From positions 1-64,000 of the forward strand of contig JAHHHF010000070.1 of NCBI GenBank assembly GCA_019359495.1: DNA of 64,000 nt, given 5' to 3'. How positions within the stretch are numbered: position 1 is the first letter of the stretch; each line of letters begins with the position of its first letter. Shown piece by piece: positions 28,944 to 38,031 of the stretch. This DNA is from Goleter apudmare HA4340-LM2. GTDB taxonomy: Bacteria > Cyanobacteriota > Cyanobacteriia > Cyanobacteriales > Nostocaceae. The position numbers and the translations under genes are program-made. Under the pieces are notes generated by a model. The model worked only from the letters and a program-made list of their open reading frames with translations, made no database searches and had not been told where the DNA came from.

Positions 28944-29204
28944 CTACTGGTTACGAGATTCTAAGTATTTCAAAATTCTTTGATTTTCCAGTGTTAGCTC
29001 TCTAATATCAGCCGCTAAATCTCTAATATCTCTAGTATTGTCATCAATTCTTCTCAGGTTATCAATCATTTGACGCTGCATATTAGAAATTTGCCATTGC
29101 ATATCATCTAGCCTTGGTAAAATGACATTAGCTAAATTAGTCAAAGCTTGAATTGATTTAGCATGAGATTCTATTAGTTTTTCAAGACAGCCTGAATCAC
29201 TCAT
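28944..29204 (-). CDS. Small coiled-coil protein, unknown function
   Basis: Protein of 86 residues that I do not recognise as a named family. It is almost wholly heptad-patterned (about 20-82, with IRDLAADIRELTLENQRIL), with charged and Asn-rich surface positions and no membrane segment. Such short coiled-coil proteins are frequent in Nostoc genomes. No operon partner is seen; it sits alone between the MerR gene and thrB. It starts at an ATG preceded by AT-rich DNA. Confidence 0.6.
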   Translation of the reverse strand: MSDSGCLEKLIESHAKSIQALTNLANVILPRLDDMQWQISNMQRQMIDNLRRIDDNTRDIRDLAADIRELTLENQRILKYLESRNQ

Positions 29205-29413
29205 ATTTTTATTTAATTGTTCATGTAATAATTATGCCTAATAATAACATTTTTTTATGAAAAAAAATGCCTAATTATAACAACTCCATCTATCCATAAT
29301 TCAACCATTGAGGCGTAATTGAGGTAGCTCTGTCAAAGCGGTAAAAATACTTGATTCCAAAATGCTACCAATACATGGGATGCTGGTTAGTTGATTAGCT
29401 TAGTATCTAAAAA

Positions 29414-30337
29414 ATGTCTTTTGTTTCTAGTGTCACTGTTACTGTTCCCGCCACAACTGCGAATTTGGGGCCTGGCTTTGACTGCATTGGCGCAGCTTTA
29501 ACACTTTACAACCAAGTTAAGTTCACTCGCCTAGATCAGAGTGGGTTAATTATTCATGTCACAGGTGCTGAAGCGGAACGGGTGCAAACGGATGAAAGTA
29601 ATTTGCTATATCAGGCATTTACAAAGTTATATCAATATATAAAACAGACGCCGCCGTCGGTGAAAATTGAGATTCAGTTGGGTATACCGCTAGCGCGAGG
29701 TTTGGGGAGTTCGGCGACAGCGATTGTTGGCGGGTTGGTAGGTGCAAATATACTGGCGGGTAAGCCGTTAAGTCAATCACAACTGATGGAGTTAGCGATC
29801 GCAATCGAAGGACACCCTGATAATGTTGTACCAGCATTATTGGGGGGATGTCGTCTCGCTGCTAGTAGTGATGCAGGTTGGGAGATTTGTGATGTCCCTT
29901 GGCGTGAGAATATAGCGCCAGTGTTGGCAATTCCTGATTTTGAGTTGTCTACTTCAGAGGCGCGGCGCGTCTTACCAAATGAGTTTAGTCGTGCAGATGC
30001 AATTTTCAACACAGCCCATTTGGGACTATTATTGCGGGGCTTGGAAACTGGTAAGGGAAAATGGTTAAGGACAGCTTTACAAGATCGTTTGCATCAACCT
30101 TATCGCCAAGCTTTGATTCCTGGTTACGATGCTGTGAGTGCGGCGGCGGTGGCGGCTGGCGCTTATGGTGTGGTGATTAGTGGTGCGGGGCCGACAGTGT
30201 TAGCGTTGACAGATAAAGAATCTGCACCACAGGTTGAGGCGGCGATGAGAGCAGCGTGGGAAACAACAGGAATTGTAGCAGTAGTGCGATCGCTAGCTCT
30301 AGATCATCAAGGCGCAACCAGCTTTCACGAAGGATAA
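29414..30337 (+). CDS. thrB: Homoserine kinase
   Basis: GHMP kinase of 307 residues that phosphorylates homoserine in threonine biosynthesis. The N-terminus has VTVTVPATTANLGPGFDCIG, the ATP loop is IPLARGLGSSATAIVGGLV (about 91-110) and the C-terminal glycine-rich motif is GAYGVVISGAGPTVLAL. Length and motif order are standard. A coiled-coil gene follows after 5 bases, so the two are probably co-transcribed and end at the terminator near 30960. Confidence 0.96.
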   Translation: MSFVSSVTVTVPATTANLGPGFDCIGAALTLYNQVKFTRLDQSGLIIHVTGAEAERVQTDESNLLYQAFTKLYQYIKQTPPSVKIEIQLGIPLARGLGSSATAIVGGLVGANILAGKPLSQSQLMELAIAIEGHPDNVVPALLGGCRLAASSDAGWEICDVPWRENIAPVLAIPDFELSTSEARRVLPNEFSRADAIFNTAHLGLLLRGLETGKGKWLRTALQDRLHQPYRQALIPGYDAVSAAAVAAGAYGVVISGAGPTVLALTDKESAPQVEAAMRAAWETTGIVAVVRSLALDHQGATSFHEG

Positions 30338-30342
30338 ATCAG

Positions 30343-30858
30343 ATGATTCAGCAAATTCAGGCGGAAATAACAGCGCTTCAGTCTCAAATTCAAACTCTCC
30401 GACAAGAACGTGCTGCGCTCACTATTAATAACGATGTAGTATCTGGTGAGAATGACTCACCTCTAGCGATGGTTGAAGCTTACCGTCGTCAAGCTAGGGA
30501 AAATCCCCAACTGGCCGCGGAACTCCAGGGGATAGATATGGCAATTATCGCTCTAGATGTGCAGCTAAAACAAAAACAAACCCAGTTAGCGCGATCGCAA
30601 ATCGAATTCCAACAACTCACCCTCCAGCAGCAGCTAGAGGAAGCCAGAACAGTCGCTCAAGTTCATGCCAAACGCATTAATCAACTAGCCGGAGAACTAG
30701 CAGCAGAACTCGGAATGCTCAAGGCTTGCGCCAATCAGCTCAGTCCCATTTATTGGCAGGTTTATTACAAGCCTTTCATTACCGGGTTTAAAACCATATC
30801 AGTTCCCCATGTCCGTTCAGATGGCGATGTCTGGACGATTGTCAACCGGATTGTCTAG
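30343..30858 (+). CDS. Coiled-coil protein of unknown function, downstream of thrB
   Basis: Protein of 171 residues. Residues 1-35 and about 60-135 are Gln/Glu-rich coiled coil (MIQQIQAEITALQSQIQTLR; KQKQTQLARSQIEFQQL). The C-terminal 40 residues (WQVYYKPFITGFKTISVPHV) are globular and look conserved. I do not recognise the family. The ATG at 30343 lies 5 bases after the thrB stop; an upstream in-frame ATG at 30256 would lie within thrB and is rejected. No threonine-pathway motif is present. Confidence 0.75.
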   Translation: MIQQIQAEITALQSQIQTLRQERAALTINNDVVSGENDSPLAMVEAYRRQARENPQLAAELQGIDMAIIALDVQLKQKQTQLARSQIEFQQLTLQQQLEEARTVAQVHAKRINQLAGELAAELGMLKACANQLSPIYWQVYYKPFITGFKTISVPHVRSDGDVWTIVNRIV

Positions 30859-30953
30859 TAGGGGCGAACAACCATTCGCCCTAATCACCCATCAATCTGT
30901 CGCAAATCCTATTTAAATTGGTATCAGCGATGCCAAAAACCATAATTTTGTTG

Positions 30954-30977
30954 CGGTGATGTGAGTCACCGTTTTTT
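30954..30977 (+). terminator. Terminator after the thrB operon
   Basis: CGGTGA (30954-30959), TGTGAG loop and TCACCG (30966-30971) precede TTTTTT. About 90 bases upstream, just after the coiled-coil gene, GGGCGAA (30862-30868) pairs with TTCGCCC (30875-30881), but that hairpin has no T-run. Confidence 0.82.
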
Positions 30978-31149
30978 GTTGACGTTGCAAAAGTTTACAA
31001 TTAGAATGGTGAGCGGCAGATTTCAGTGAGTATTTATTCTTATCAAGGCGCAAAACTTCAGGTTTTGGAGGAAAAGAAAGTTTACAAAAGTAAGAATTCC
31101 TTAATATAATGTAATTAAAAGCGAAAACAAAAAACGATTGTCAGAAGTA

Positions 31150-32763
31150 ATGAATGCTATGCAAATTCCTTGGCTGACAGCCATAATCCTCTTACCCCTG
31201 GTGGCATCCCTAGCCATCCCCCTCATCCCAGATAAAGAAGGCAAAACCGTTCGCTGGTACGCTCTGGGAGTAGCTTTTGTAGATTTCGCCTTGATGATTT
31301 ATGCCTTTTGGCAGCACTACGACTTCCAAACCTCAACATTCCAATTTGTAGAGAACTATGCTTGGGTACCACAGTTAGGTTTGAACTGGTCTGTAGCGGT
31401 TGACGGTCTGTCAATGCCTTTAATCTTGCTTACAGGCTTAATTAACACCCTGGCAATCTTCGCGGCTTGGAAAGTTACCAACAAGCCGCGTTTATTTTAT
31501 GCCTTGATGCTGGTGATGTTCAGCGCCCAGCTAGGCGTATTTCTCGCCCAGGATTTACTGTTATTCTTCTTGATGTGGGAAATTGAGTTAGTACCTGTAT
31601 ACTTGCTAATTTCCATCTGGGGTGGGCCAAAACGCCGTTATGCCGCTACCAAATTCATCATTTACACTGCGGCTGCATCAATATTTATCTTAGTTGCCGG
31701 TTTTGCAATGGCATTCTCTGGAGATACTGTCACCTTCAACATGGCAGCCCTGGGAATGAAAGAATATTCCAAAACTCTTGAACTGTTAGTTTATGCAGGT
31801 TTCTTGATTGCCTTTGGTGTCAAATTGCCGATTTTCCCTCTTCACACTTGGTTACCTGATGCCCACGGTGAAGCATCTGCACCTGGTTCCATGATTTTGG
31901 CTGGTGTGTTGCTGAAAATGGGTGGTTATGCCCTGATCCGCTTCAACGTCGAAATGTTGCCCGATGCCCATGTAACTTTTGCCCCAGTGTTGGCAATCTT
32001 GGGTGTAGTTAACATTGTCTACGGTGCTTGCTGTGCCTTTGCCCAAACCAACCTCAAACGCCGCCTAGCTTACTCTTCAATTGCTCACATGGGGTTTGTG
32101 TTGATTGGAATTGCTTCCTACACAGAAATCGGCATCAGTGGTGCAGTGCTACAGATGGTTTCCCACGGTTTGATTGCTGCTAGCTTGTTCTTCCTCTCTG
32201 GCGTAACTTACGAACGCACCCACACCTTAGCAATGGACAAAATGGGTGGGATGGCAAAGATTATGCCCAGAACCTTCGCTTTGTTTACCATCGGTTCAAT
32301 GGCTTCTCTAGCTTTACCGGGTATGAGTGGCTTTGCTGGTGAGTTGATGGTGTTCCTCGGAATTACCTCTAGCGACGTTTACAGTTCCAGCTTCAAAATT
32401 GTAGTCGTACTGCTGTCAGCAGTAGGCGTGATTTTAACTCCCATTTACTTGCTGTCAATGCTCCGTCAAGTATTCTACGGCAACCAAAGCACAGAGTTAC
32501 ATCTAGATGCTGTAGTACCTGATGTAAGACCCCGCGAATTGTTTATTACCGCTTGTTTGATAGTTCCCATCATCGGCATCGGTCTTTATCCCAAATTGGC
32601 GACACAGGCTTACGATGTGAAAACAGTAGAACTAGCCGCCCATGCGCGCCAAGTTCTCCCAGTAGTTGCTCATCAGCAACCATCCAGCCTGTACTCAAGT
32701 CTGTTTACAGCGCCAACATTAGCTAATTCTCAAGTTGAAAGTCAAGTTAATATTTCTGAGTAA
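31150..32763 (+). CDS. ndhD: NAD(P)H-quinone oxidoreductase subunit 4 (NdhD), copy 2
   Basis: Second NdhD, about 537 residues with about 14 helices and the same proton-pump signatures: [36 protein letters not shown] and [11 protein letters not shown]. It lacks the Cys-containing insertion of copy 1. Start choice is uncertain: the ATG at 31150 (MNAMQIPWL) aligns with the copy 1 start, while a TTG at 31138 and an ATG at 31159 are also in frame. Different NdhD types define NDH-1 forms for respiration/cyclic flow (D1/D2) and CO2 uptake (D3/D4). Both copies here look like the D1/D2 type, by inference. No ndhF is adjacent, which argues against the CO2-uptake type. Confidence 0.93.
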   Translation: MNAMQIPWLTAIILLPLVASLAIPLIPDKEGKTVRWYALGVAFVDFALMIYAFWQHYDFQTSTFQFVENYAWVPQLGLNWSVAVDGLSMPLILLTGLINTLAIFAAWKVTNKPRLFYALMLVMFSAQLGVFLAQDLLLFFLMWEIELVPVYLLISIWGGPKRRYAATKFIIYTAAASIFILVAGFAMAFSGDTVTFNMAALGMKEYSKTLELLVYAGFLIAFGVKLPIFPLHTWLPDAHGEASAPGSMILAGVLLKMGGYALIRFNVEMLPDAHVTFAPVLAILGVVNIVYGACCAFAQTNLKRRLAYSSIAHMGFVLIGIASYTEIGISGAVLQMVSHGLIAASLFFLSGVTYERTHTLAMDKMGGMAKIMPRTFALFTIGSMASLALPGMSGFAGELMVFLGITSSDVYSSSFKIVVVLLSAVGVILTPIYLLSMLRQVFYGNQSTELHLDAVVPDVRPRELFITACLIVPIIGIGLYPKLATQAYDVKTVELAAHARQVLPVVAHQQPSSLYSSLFTAPTLANSQVESQVNISE

Positions 32764-32818
32764 ATTAACTACTTCCCATTAAGGGTTCTGTAAGTAAATT
32801 CTAAATATGAGGGGAATA

Positions 32819-32851
32819 GGGGTGGTTACAAAACCACCCCTTAAATTTTTT
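32819..32851 (+). terminator. Terminator of ndhD copy 2
   Basis: GGGGTGGTT (32819-32827), ACAA loop and AACCACCCC (32832-32840) form a perfect GC-rich stem, followed by TTAAATTTTTT. It lies 56 bases after the ndhD stop, and the remaining bases to the kinase start hold no further gene. Confidence 0.92.
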
Positions 32852-33099
32852 GGAAGCATGATCTGGGAATCCTATAGAAGAATAGTAATCATTACAGTTT
32901 TCAATTTAACTACTGCTTAGTAACTACGTATAATCAACATCAGTAAAATTACAACTAGATAGCAACAGCCTCGCCTAACTTTAGCAACTCTTCAAAGGAT
33001 TTCCAGCAGATATTACCTGGTAAAAGTTGATTTTGCTTTCAATAATGAAAAGAGAGTGTAACGCTTCCCATCATTATTCGAGCAGCGAGTTGACAGTGC

Positions 33100-34722
33100 A
33101 TGAGCTATTGCCTAAATCCTACCTGTCCCAATCCAGAAAATTTGGCACATAGCCAAAAGTGTCAATCTTGTGGCTCACAACTCTTGTTGAGCGATCGCTA
33201 TCAAGTAATCAAGCCATTAGGTCAAGGCGGCTTTGGCGCAACTTTTCTAGCCTGTGATTTAGCCCTACCAGGAGAACCGAGTTGCGTAATCAAACAACTA
33301 CGCCCATCAACAACCGCGCCACAGGTTTTGCAAATGGCGCGAGAACTGTTTGAGCGAGAAGCCAAAACCCTAGGTATAATCGGCAATCATCCTCAAGTAC
33401 CCAGGCTTCTAGACTATTTTGAAGAGGGTCAACAATTCTACTTGATTCAAGAATATATCAGTGGTGCTACTCTACAGCAGGAGGTGAAACGTAATGGGAC
33501 TTTTACCGAAGCTGGAGTTAAACAGTTTTTGAGTGAGGCCCTACCATTGCTGCAATACATCCATGAGCGCAAGGTGATTCACCGTGATATCAAACCAGCT
33601 AACTTAATTCGCCGCACTCAAGATGCCAGGATGGTTCTCATTGACTTTGGGGCTGTGAAAAACCAAGTCACCCAAGCCATTACTAACCAATCAGAGCATA
33701 CAGCATTAACTGCATACGCGATCGGTACTCCTGGCTTTGCGCCGCCAGAGCAGATGGCAATGCGTCCAGTCTATGCTAGTGATATCTATGCGTTGGGAGT
33801 AACATGTATTTATTTACTCACTGCCAAATCTCCCAAAGATTTGGCATATAATCCCACAACTGGTGAGATGATTTGGGAGCCACTTGTACAAGTGAGTGAT
33901 CACTTAAAAAGTGTGCTGCGGAAAATGTTGGATGTGTCAGTACGCAACCGCTATCAGTCAGCTGAGGAAGTTCTTAGAGGGCTGGAGATGGAACCATATT
34001 TGGAGAGTTTGGCTCAGAGCCTACTTGTGAAATCTGATGTAGGTTTTAAGGAGTCAGGGTATAACCGTCGGGATGATTCGGCTATTTTGTGTAGCAACCC
34101 CTCTGCTAGTGTTACTAGTTCAGGAGTAGCACACGTAGCAGCAGCAATTCGTGCTAGAAGAGCTAGAATCACAGCCTCTGCTGGATTACATACAGCTAGA
34201 ATGCAACCAGGAAGTTTAGGAACAAAACAGATAACTTCTTTGACTAACAGTAATAGTAATGGTTCACGAAGTCAAAATTCTCAAGTTGCGCGCAAGTTTG
34301 ATCATCAAAGTTTACTCACAGCCTATCTCAAGGGAAGACGGGATTTTGCTCAACAGAATTTGAGTGCGCTGAATTTGCCAGGTGCTGACTTATGCGGGAC
34401 AAATTTCCATTCTGCTCAATTGCAAAAAACTAACCTCCAGGGAGCTAATCTGTATAACGTCGACTTTGGTAGAGCTAGTTTAACTCGCGCTAATCTCAAG
34501 GAAGCCAATTTGAGTAAAGCTTACCTGAACAATGCGGATTTAGAAGGCGCAGACTTGCGTGGTGCTGATCTTAGCCATGCTTATCTCAATAATGCTAATC
34601 TCCGGGGAACTAATCTGTGTGGCGCCAACCTCACTGGTGCGAAAGTTTCTGATGAGCAGTTGGCACTAGCTAAGACCAATTGGATGACGGTACGCCCCAA
34701 TGGTAAACGGGGTTTGTTGTGA
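33100..34722 (+). CDS. Ser/Thr protein kinase with zinc ribbon and pentapeptide repeats (SpkB-like)
   Basis: Protein of 540 residues. The N-terminal four-Cys ribbon has Cys at 4, 9, 20 and 23. A Hanks-type kinase domain follows (about 32-300): G-loop GQGGFGATFLA, Lys in CVIKQL, catalytic loop HRDIKPANLI and DFG in IDFGAVKN. A linker (about 315-410) is rich in Ser, Ala and Arg. Pentapeptide repeats of A(D/N)LxG type cover about 425-525 and form a right-handed beta-helix. The layout matches Synechocystis SpkB, linked to oxidative stress; this equivalence is inference. There is no membrane segment. An FHA-domain gene follows 408 bases downstream, a plausible phospho-dependent partner. Confidence 0.94.
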   Translation: MSYCLNPTCPNPENLAHSQKCQSCGSQLLLSDRYQVIKPLGQGGFGATFLACDLALPGEPSCVIKQLRPSTTAPQVLQMARELFEREAKTLGIIGNHPQVPRLLDYFEEGQQFYLIQEYISGATLQQEVKRNGTFTEAGVKQFLSEALPLLQYIHERKVIHRDIKPANLIRRTQDARMVLIDFGAVKNQVTQAITNQSEHTALTAYAIGTPGFAPPEQMAMRPVYASDIYALGVTCIYLLTAKSPKDLAYNPTTGEMIWEPLVQVSDHLKSVLRKMLDVSVRNRYQSAEEVLRGLEMEPYLESLAQSLLVKSDVGFKESGYNRRDDSAILCSNPSASVTSSGVAHVAAAIRARRARITASAGLHTARMQPGSLGTKQITSLTNSNSNGSRSQNSQVARKFDHQSLLTAYLKGRRDFAQQNLSALNLPGADLCGTNFHSAQLQKTNLQGANLYNVDFGRASLTRANLKEANLSKAYLNNADLEGADLRGADLSHAYLNNANLRGTNLCGANLTGAKVSDEQLALAKTNWMTVRPNGKRGLL

Positions 34723-34847
34723 AGCAGAATTGTTGCAGGTGATTATATTAAATACTTGCCGCTAAAACCACTGTGTCAAGTTTTGCGGTTTGACGTTGAG
34801 TGCGATGCTTACGCCTACGCAATTGCTCAGTCTTGTATTTTGAGGCT

Positions 34848-34885
34848 AAATAGCAAAGCAGTACTATAAGTTTTGCTATTTTTGT
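34848..34885 (+). terminator. Possible terminator after Ser/Thr kinase
   Basis: AAATAGCAAA (34848-34857) pairs with TTTTGCTATTT (34871-34881), allowing a 13-base loop, and is followed by a short T-run. The rest of 34723-35130 is AT-rich and shows no gene; the last part is the FHA-gene leader. Confidence 0.65.
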
Positions 34886-35130
34886 GATTACATAATAAAA
34901 TTTTAATAATTGCTATCCATTACAAATAGCCAATAATAGTTTACAATAAAAAATCAAGTGTTATAAATTTTTTTATCAAACTTTTTCATGATTTTCATCA
35001 CTATGAGGATCGGGGAAACCTTGGCCTCAAAGCTGAAAAATTTAACAATCTTCAGCTACTTCATTGTCTAAGTAGCAGAGGCAAGCAAAAAAAATAATTG
35101 TTCTTGATAGTAGGTTGAGATGAAATATTA

Positions 35131-35916
35131 ATGACCGAAATCAGCAAGCTAAGTGTGTTCAAAGCCAGAAACTTACCGATAACGGCTGAGTTACAAAATA
35201 AAGAACTAGAACGGCAATTAGGTTTATTTCAACTATTCCGTAAGTTGTATGAACATCATAGCGGCCTTCTAGATGAAATTCTCCAGCTAGAGAACTTAGA
35301 CCAGCGATCATTTACAGGGTTAAAACCACATTATGTCCAGGGTGTAGTAGATGCTTCTGTAGTCTATGTGATTACTAATTTAAATGAAAACAAGACGCAA
35401 AGTTTTCAACAGGCACAGGGAATTTGGACAATAGGTCGGGATGCTAATAATGGTATCTCGATTATGGATAAATATTTATCTGATCGCCACGCTGCTATTC
35501 AATATATTGATGGACAAGGCTTTTATTTAATTGACTTTAGCAGTGCTAACGGCTCTTTTGTCAATGGTAAACCAGTCCATCAGCCAACCCAGCTTCGAGA
35601 TGGCGATCGCATTCGGTTAGGCAGCGTGAATTTTGATTTTTTTGTGAATCATGCCTGTCGTAACCTGCCAACTGTCGCCATAGAGTTGCTGATGCAGCTT
35701 GTGCCGAAAATAGAGGCTAATTCAGTAAAAAAGCTGGATAGCGCCAACAAACGCCAAAAACAAGTAACTAAAAACTTCGATAATTCTGTAGAAGCTACTC
35801 AAGGATCTGGTCTAATTAAAAGTTTAGGGCATCAGCATGACAGCTTTAGTACAGAAGAAAAATCAGAAATTTTAGACCGCTTCCTTAACAGACAATCGTC
35901 CTACCATCCTAGTTAA
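35131..35916 (+). CDS. FHA domain protein
   Basis: Protein of 261 residues. A central forkhead-associated domain (about 88-178) has IGRDANNGISIMDKYLSDRH, SRANGS-like SSANGSFVNGK and DGDRIRLGSVNFDFF, all typical of phosphothreonine-binding FHA folds. Both flanks are helical and polar; the C-terminal ~75 residues look disordered. There is no membrane segment and no catalytic domain. It is probably an adaptor reading phosphorylated proteins. The upstream kinase gene on the same strand makes it a candidate partner, not proven. Confidence 0.9.
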   Translation: MTEISKLSVFKARNLPITAELQNKELERQLGLFQLFRKLYEHHSGLLDEILQLENLDQRSFTGLKPHYVQGVVDASVVYVITNLNENKTQSFQQAQGIWTIGRDANNGISIMDKYLSDRHAAIQYIDGQGFYLIDFSSANGSFVNGKPVHQPTQLRDGDRIRLGSVNFDFFVNHACRNLPTVAIELLMQLVPKIEANSVKKLDSANKRQKQVTKNFDNSVEATQGSGLIKSLGHQHDSFSTEEKSEILDRFLNRQSSYHPS

Positions 35917-35932
35917 AACATGTCAAGACAAA

Positions 35933-35965
35933 AATGATTGCTAACCAAACAGTAGCAATCATTTT
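35933..35965 (+). terminator. Terminator of FHA gene
   Basis: AATGATTGCTA (35933-35943) pairs with TAGCAATCATT (35953-35963), an 11-bp perfect stem with a 9-base loop. TT follows on the plus strand, and AA-rich DNA precedes, so it could act in both directions. Confidence 0.75.
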
Positions 35966-35987
35966 CAGGTATTTTATAGAGAAACAA

Positions 35988-36005
35988 AGCCCGCATATAC
36001 GGGCT
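35988..36005 (-). terminator. Terminator of recA
   Basis: On the minus strand AGCCCG-TATATG-CGGGCT forms a 6-bp GC stem, followed by TTGTTTCTC. It lies 22 bases beyond the recA stop. Confidence 0.78.
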
Positions 36006-36027
36006 AGATGAAAAGCCAATTCTGTTG

Positions 36028-37107
36028 TTATTCTTCCTCTAAATCGATTTCTTCGTCTTCTTCGTCTTCTTCGTTGGTCTTAGCTACAGAGTTGGCAGAA
36101 ACAACAGCCCCTTTATCTAGCTTTTCACGGACTTGCTGCTTAATTTTGTCAGTAAATTCCGGTTTTTCTTCTAAATATTTAATGGCATTGTCCCGACCCT
36201 GGGAAATATTATCACCGTTGTAGCTGTACCAAGCACCTTTGCGAATCAGGATACCAGTTTCTTCTGCCAGATCCACAAGACAACCCAATGTAGAAATCCC
36301 TTTACCAAAGATAATGTCAAATTCCGCAATTCTAAAAGGCGGCGCTACTTTATTTTTTGCAACTTTGACCTTAACACGGTTGCCAAATTCATCTGTACCT
36401 TTTTTCAAGGTTTGAATCCGGCGAATGTCTAAACGCACTGAAGCATAGAACTTTAATGCGTTACCGCCAGTTGTGGTTTCTGGGCTACCGTAGGTAACAC
36501 CAATTTTTTGCCGTAACTGGTTGATAAAAATTACAGTGCAGCCAGACTTACCTATATTGCCAGTAATTTTACGTAAAGCTTGGCTCATCAATCGCGCTTG
36601 CAGACCAACGTGAGCATCGCCCATATCACCTTCAATTTCAGCGCGGGGAACTAGTGCTGCTACCGAGTCAATAACTACAATATCAACGGCGGCAGAGCGG
36701 ACTAGCTGATCGACAATTTCCAAAGCCGATTCACCAGTGTCAGGTTGAGAAACCAGCAAGTTTTCAATATCTACACCCAATGCTTGAGCATAGGTAGGGT
36801 CAAGGGCATGTTCAGCGTCAACAAAGGCTGCAATGCCACCGTTTTTTTGTACTTCGGCGAGTGCATGTAGCGCTACTGTAGTCTTACCGGAACTTTCCGG
36901 CCCATAAATTTCAATCACCCGTCCTTTGGGTAAACCGCCACCCAATGCCAAATCTAGGGTGAGTGCTCCTGTAGAAATTGTCTCCACCCGCATCCGGGTT
37001 GCATCACCCAGGCGCATGATTGCTCCTTTACCAAAGCTGCGCTCAATCTGGGTAAGTACAATATTCAGCGCTTTTTGCTTGCCAGAAGTATCGGTATTGA
37101 TAGCCAT
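36028..37107 (-). CDS. recA: Recombinase RecA
   Basis: DNA strand-exchange ATPase of 359 residues. Walker A GPESSGKT is at about 68-75, [14 protein letters not shown] is the Walker B region and the L2 loop [20 protein letters not shown] is intact. The C-terminal tail is very acidic (runs of DE), as usual. It drives homologous recombination and activates LexA self-cleavage where that operates. A LexA-like box overlaps its promoter region (37160-37173). The start ATG gives the standard N-terminus with the [19 protein letters not shown] motif. It is monocistronic with its own terminator. Confidence 0.98.
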   Translation of the reverse strand: MAINTDTSGKQKALNIVLTQIERSFGKGAIMRLGDATRMRVETISTGALTLDLALGGGLPKGRVIEIYGPESSGKTTVALHALAEVQKNGGIAAFVDAEHALDPTYAQALGVDIENLLVSQPDTGESALEIVDQLVRSAAVDIVVIDSVAALVPRAEIEGDMGDAHVGLQARLMSQALRKITGNIGKSGCTVIFINQLRQKIGVTYGSPETTTGGNALKFYASVRLDIRRIQTLKKGTDEFGNRVKVKVAKNKVAPPFRIAEFDIIFGKGISTLGCLVDLAEETGILIRKGAWYSYNGDNISQGRDNAIKYLEEKPEFTDKIKQQVREKLDKGAVVSANSVAKTNEEDEEDEEIDLEEE

Positions 37108-37159
37108 TCCTGCCTCTAAGTATATGGATTTTAAGGAGTGTAGGGTTGGGAGTCTGAGT

Positions 37160-37173
37160 AGAACAGATATACT
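37160..37173 (-). promoter_or_regulatory. LexA-box-like site upstream of recA
   Basis: The minus-strand sequence AGTATATCTGTTCT fits the published cyanobacterial LexA consensus RGTACNNNDGTWCB (recalled from memory) except for T in place of C at position 5. It sits 52-66 bases upstream of the recA start and directly downstream of a possible -10 TAAAAT (plus 37174-37179), which suits repression. Confidence 0.5.
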
Positions 37174-37179
37174 ATTTTA

Positions 37180-38031
37180 GCCAGAAAATATTGAGAATAG
37201 GACTTTGGAGATTAAAAATTAAGTGTGACAAGATTTTAACGCGATCGCTACCGGATTGGGGTAATCCTACATAATGATACTAAACTTCCATTCACAGATT
37301 GCTTCTGTTGGGTAGGGAAGGTAGGTAATTACCACCATCGAATAACAACATTTTCACAGGATTCTGGGCTTTGGGTCAAGATAGCTGGGTGCAGGTAGAT
37401 GACTATCGCCTCACAGGAGGCTCGTGCAACGATGTAGAGCTAGTGCCTGCAAACAACTAAAATTGATGCGTTGGGCAGGAGATATTCAAAAGGCGATCGC
37501 CCCAAGAACTCAAATACAATATTACTTACCTGACTTAATTCACAGAGACATTCCAGGTGATTTAGGTAACTCTGCTCTTTTGAAGTTATAACTATGCTAT
37601 TTTCATACTTGCTCTAGCAAGCATCACTTAGTTATTGAGCATTCAACTCTAATTTATTTTTAATAATTAAAATTGCAGTAAATTATCAAAAATTAGATAC
37701 CTGACTGTTTTAAGTAGTCAGGTATTTAAGTATATGTTGGCAATTAAGGATGATTGTTTTAAGAAAAATTTAATTTATTGCCTGTCTTTTTTTTACATTT
37801 TTTACGTAAAATTTCTTATCTGAACAATTATTTTACAACAAAGATTTTCAATTGTAAAGCTGACTCGATAATTTCCTTTACACGAAAAATATATGAAAGA
37901 CTATGAAACAGGCAGCCATATTGGGAAACATAATATATGACCATATATGGTTTTTGGTGTCAGAAATTTCATTGGACTGTGAATTTTAAACACCCTTTTA
38001 CCAAAATACTTTAGCTCTGGCGTAGCATCTC
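37180..38031. other. Gene-free region between recA and GGDEF-EAL gene
   Basis: About 850 bases with two HIP1 sites and no credible long gene. One short plus-strand frame, 37466-37591 (41 codons, starting MRWAGDIQKAIAPRTQ), is noted but has no recognisable homologue pattern or ribosome site; it may be a relic. From 37600 on the sequence is AT-rich and leads to the GGDEF-EAL promoter. Confidence 0.5.
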
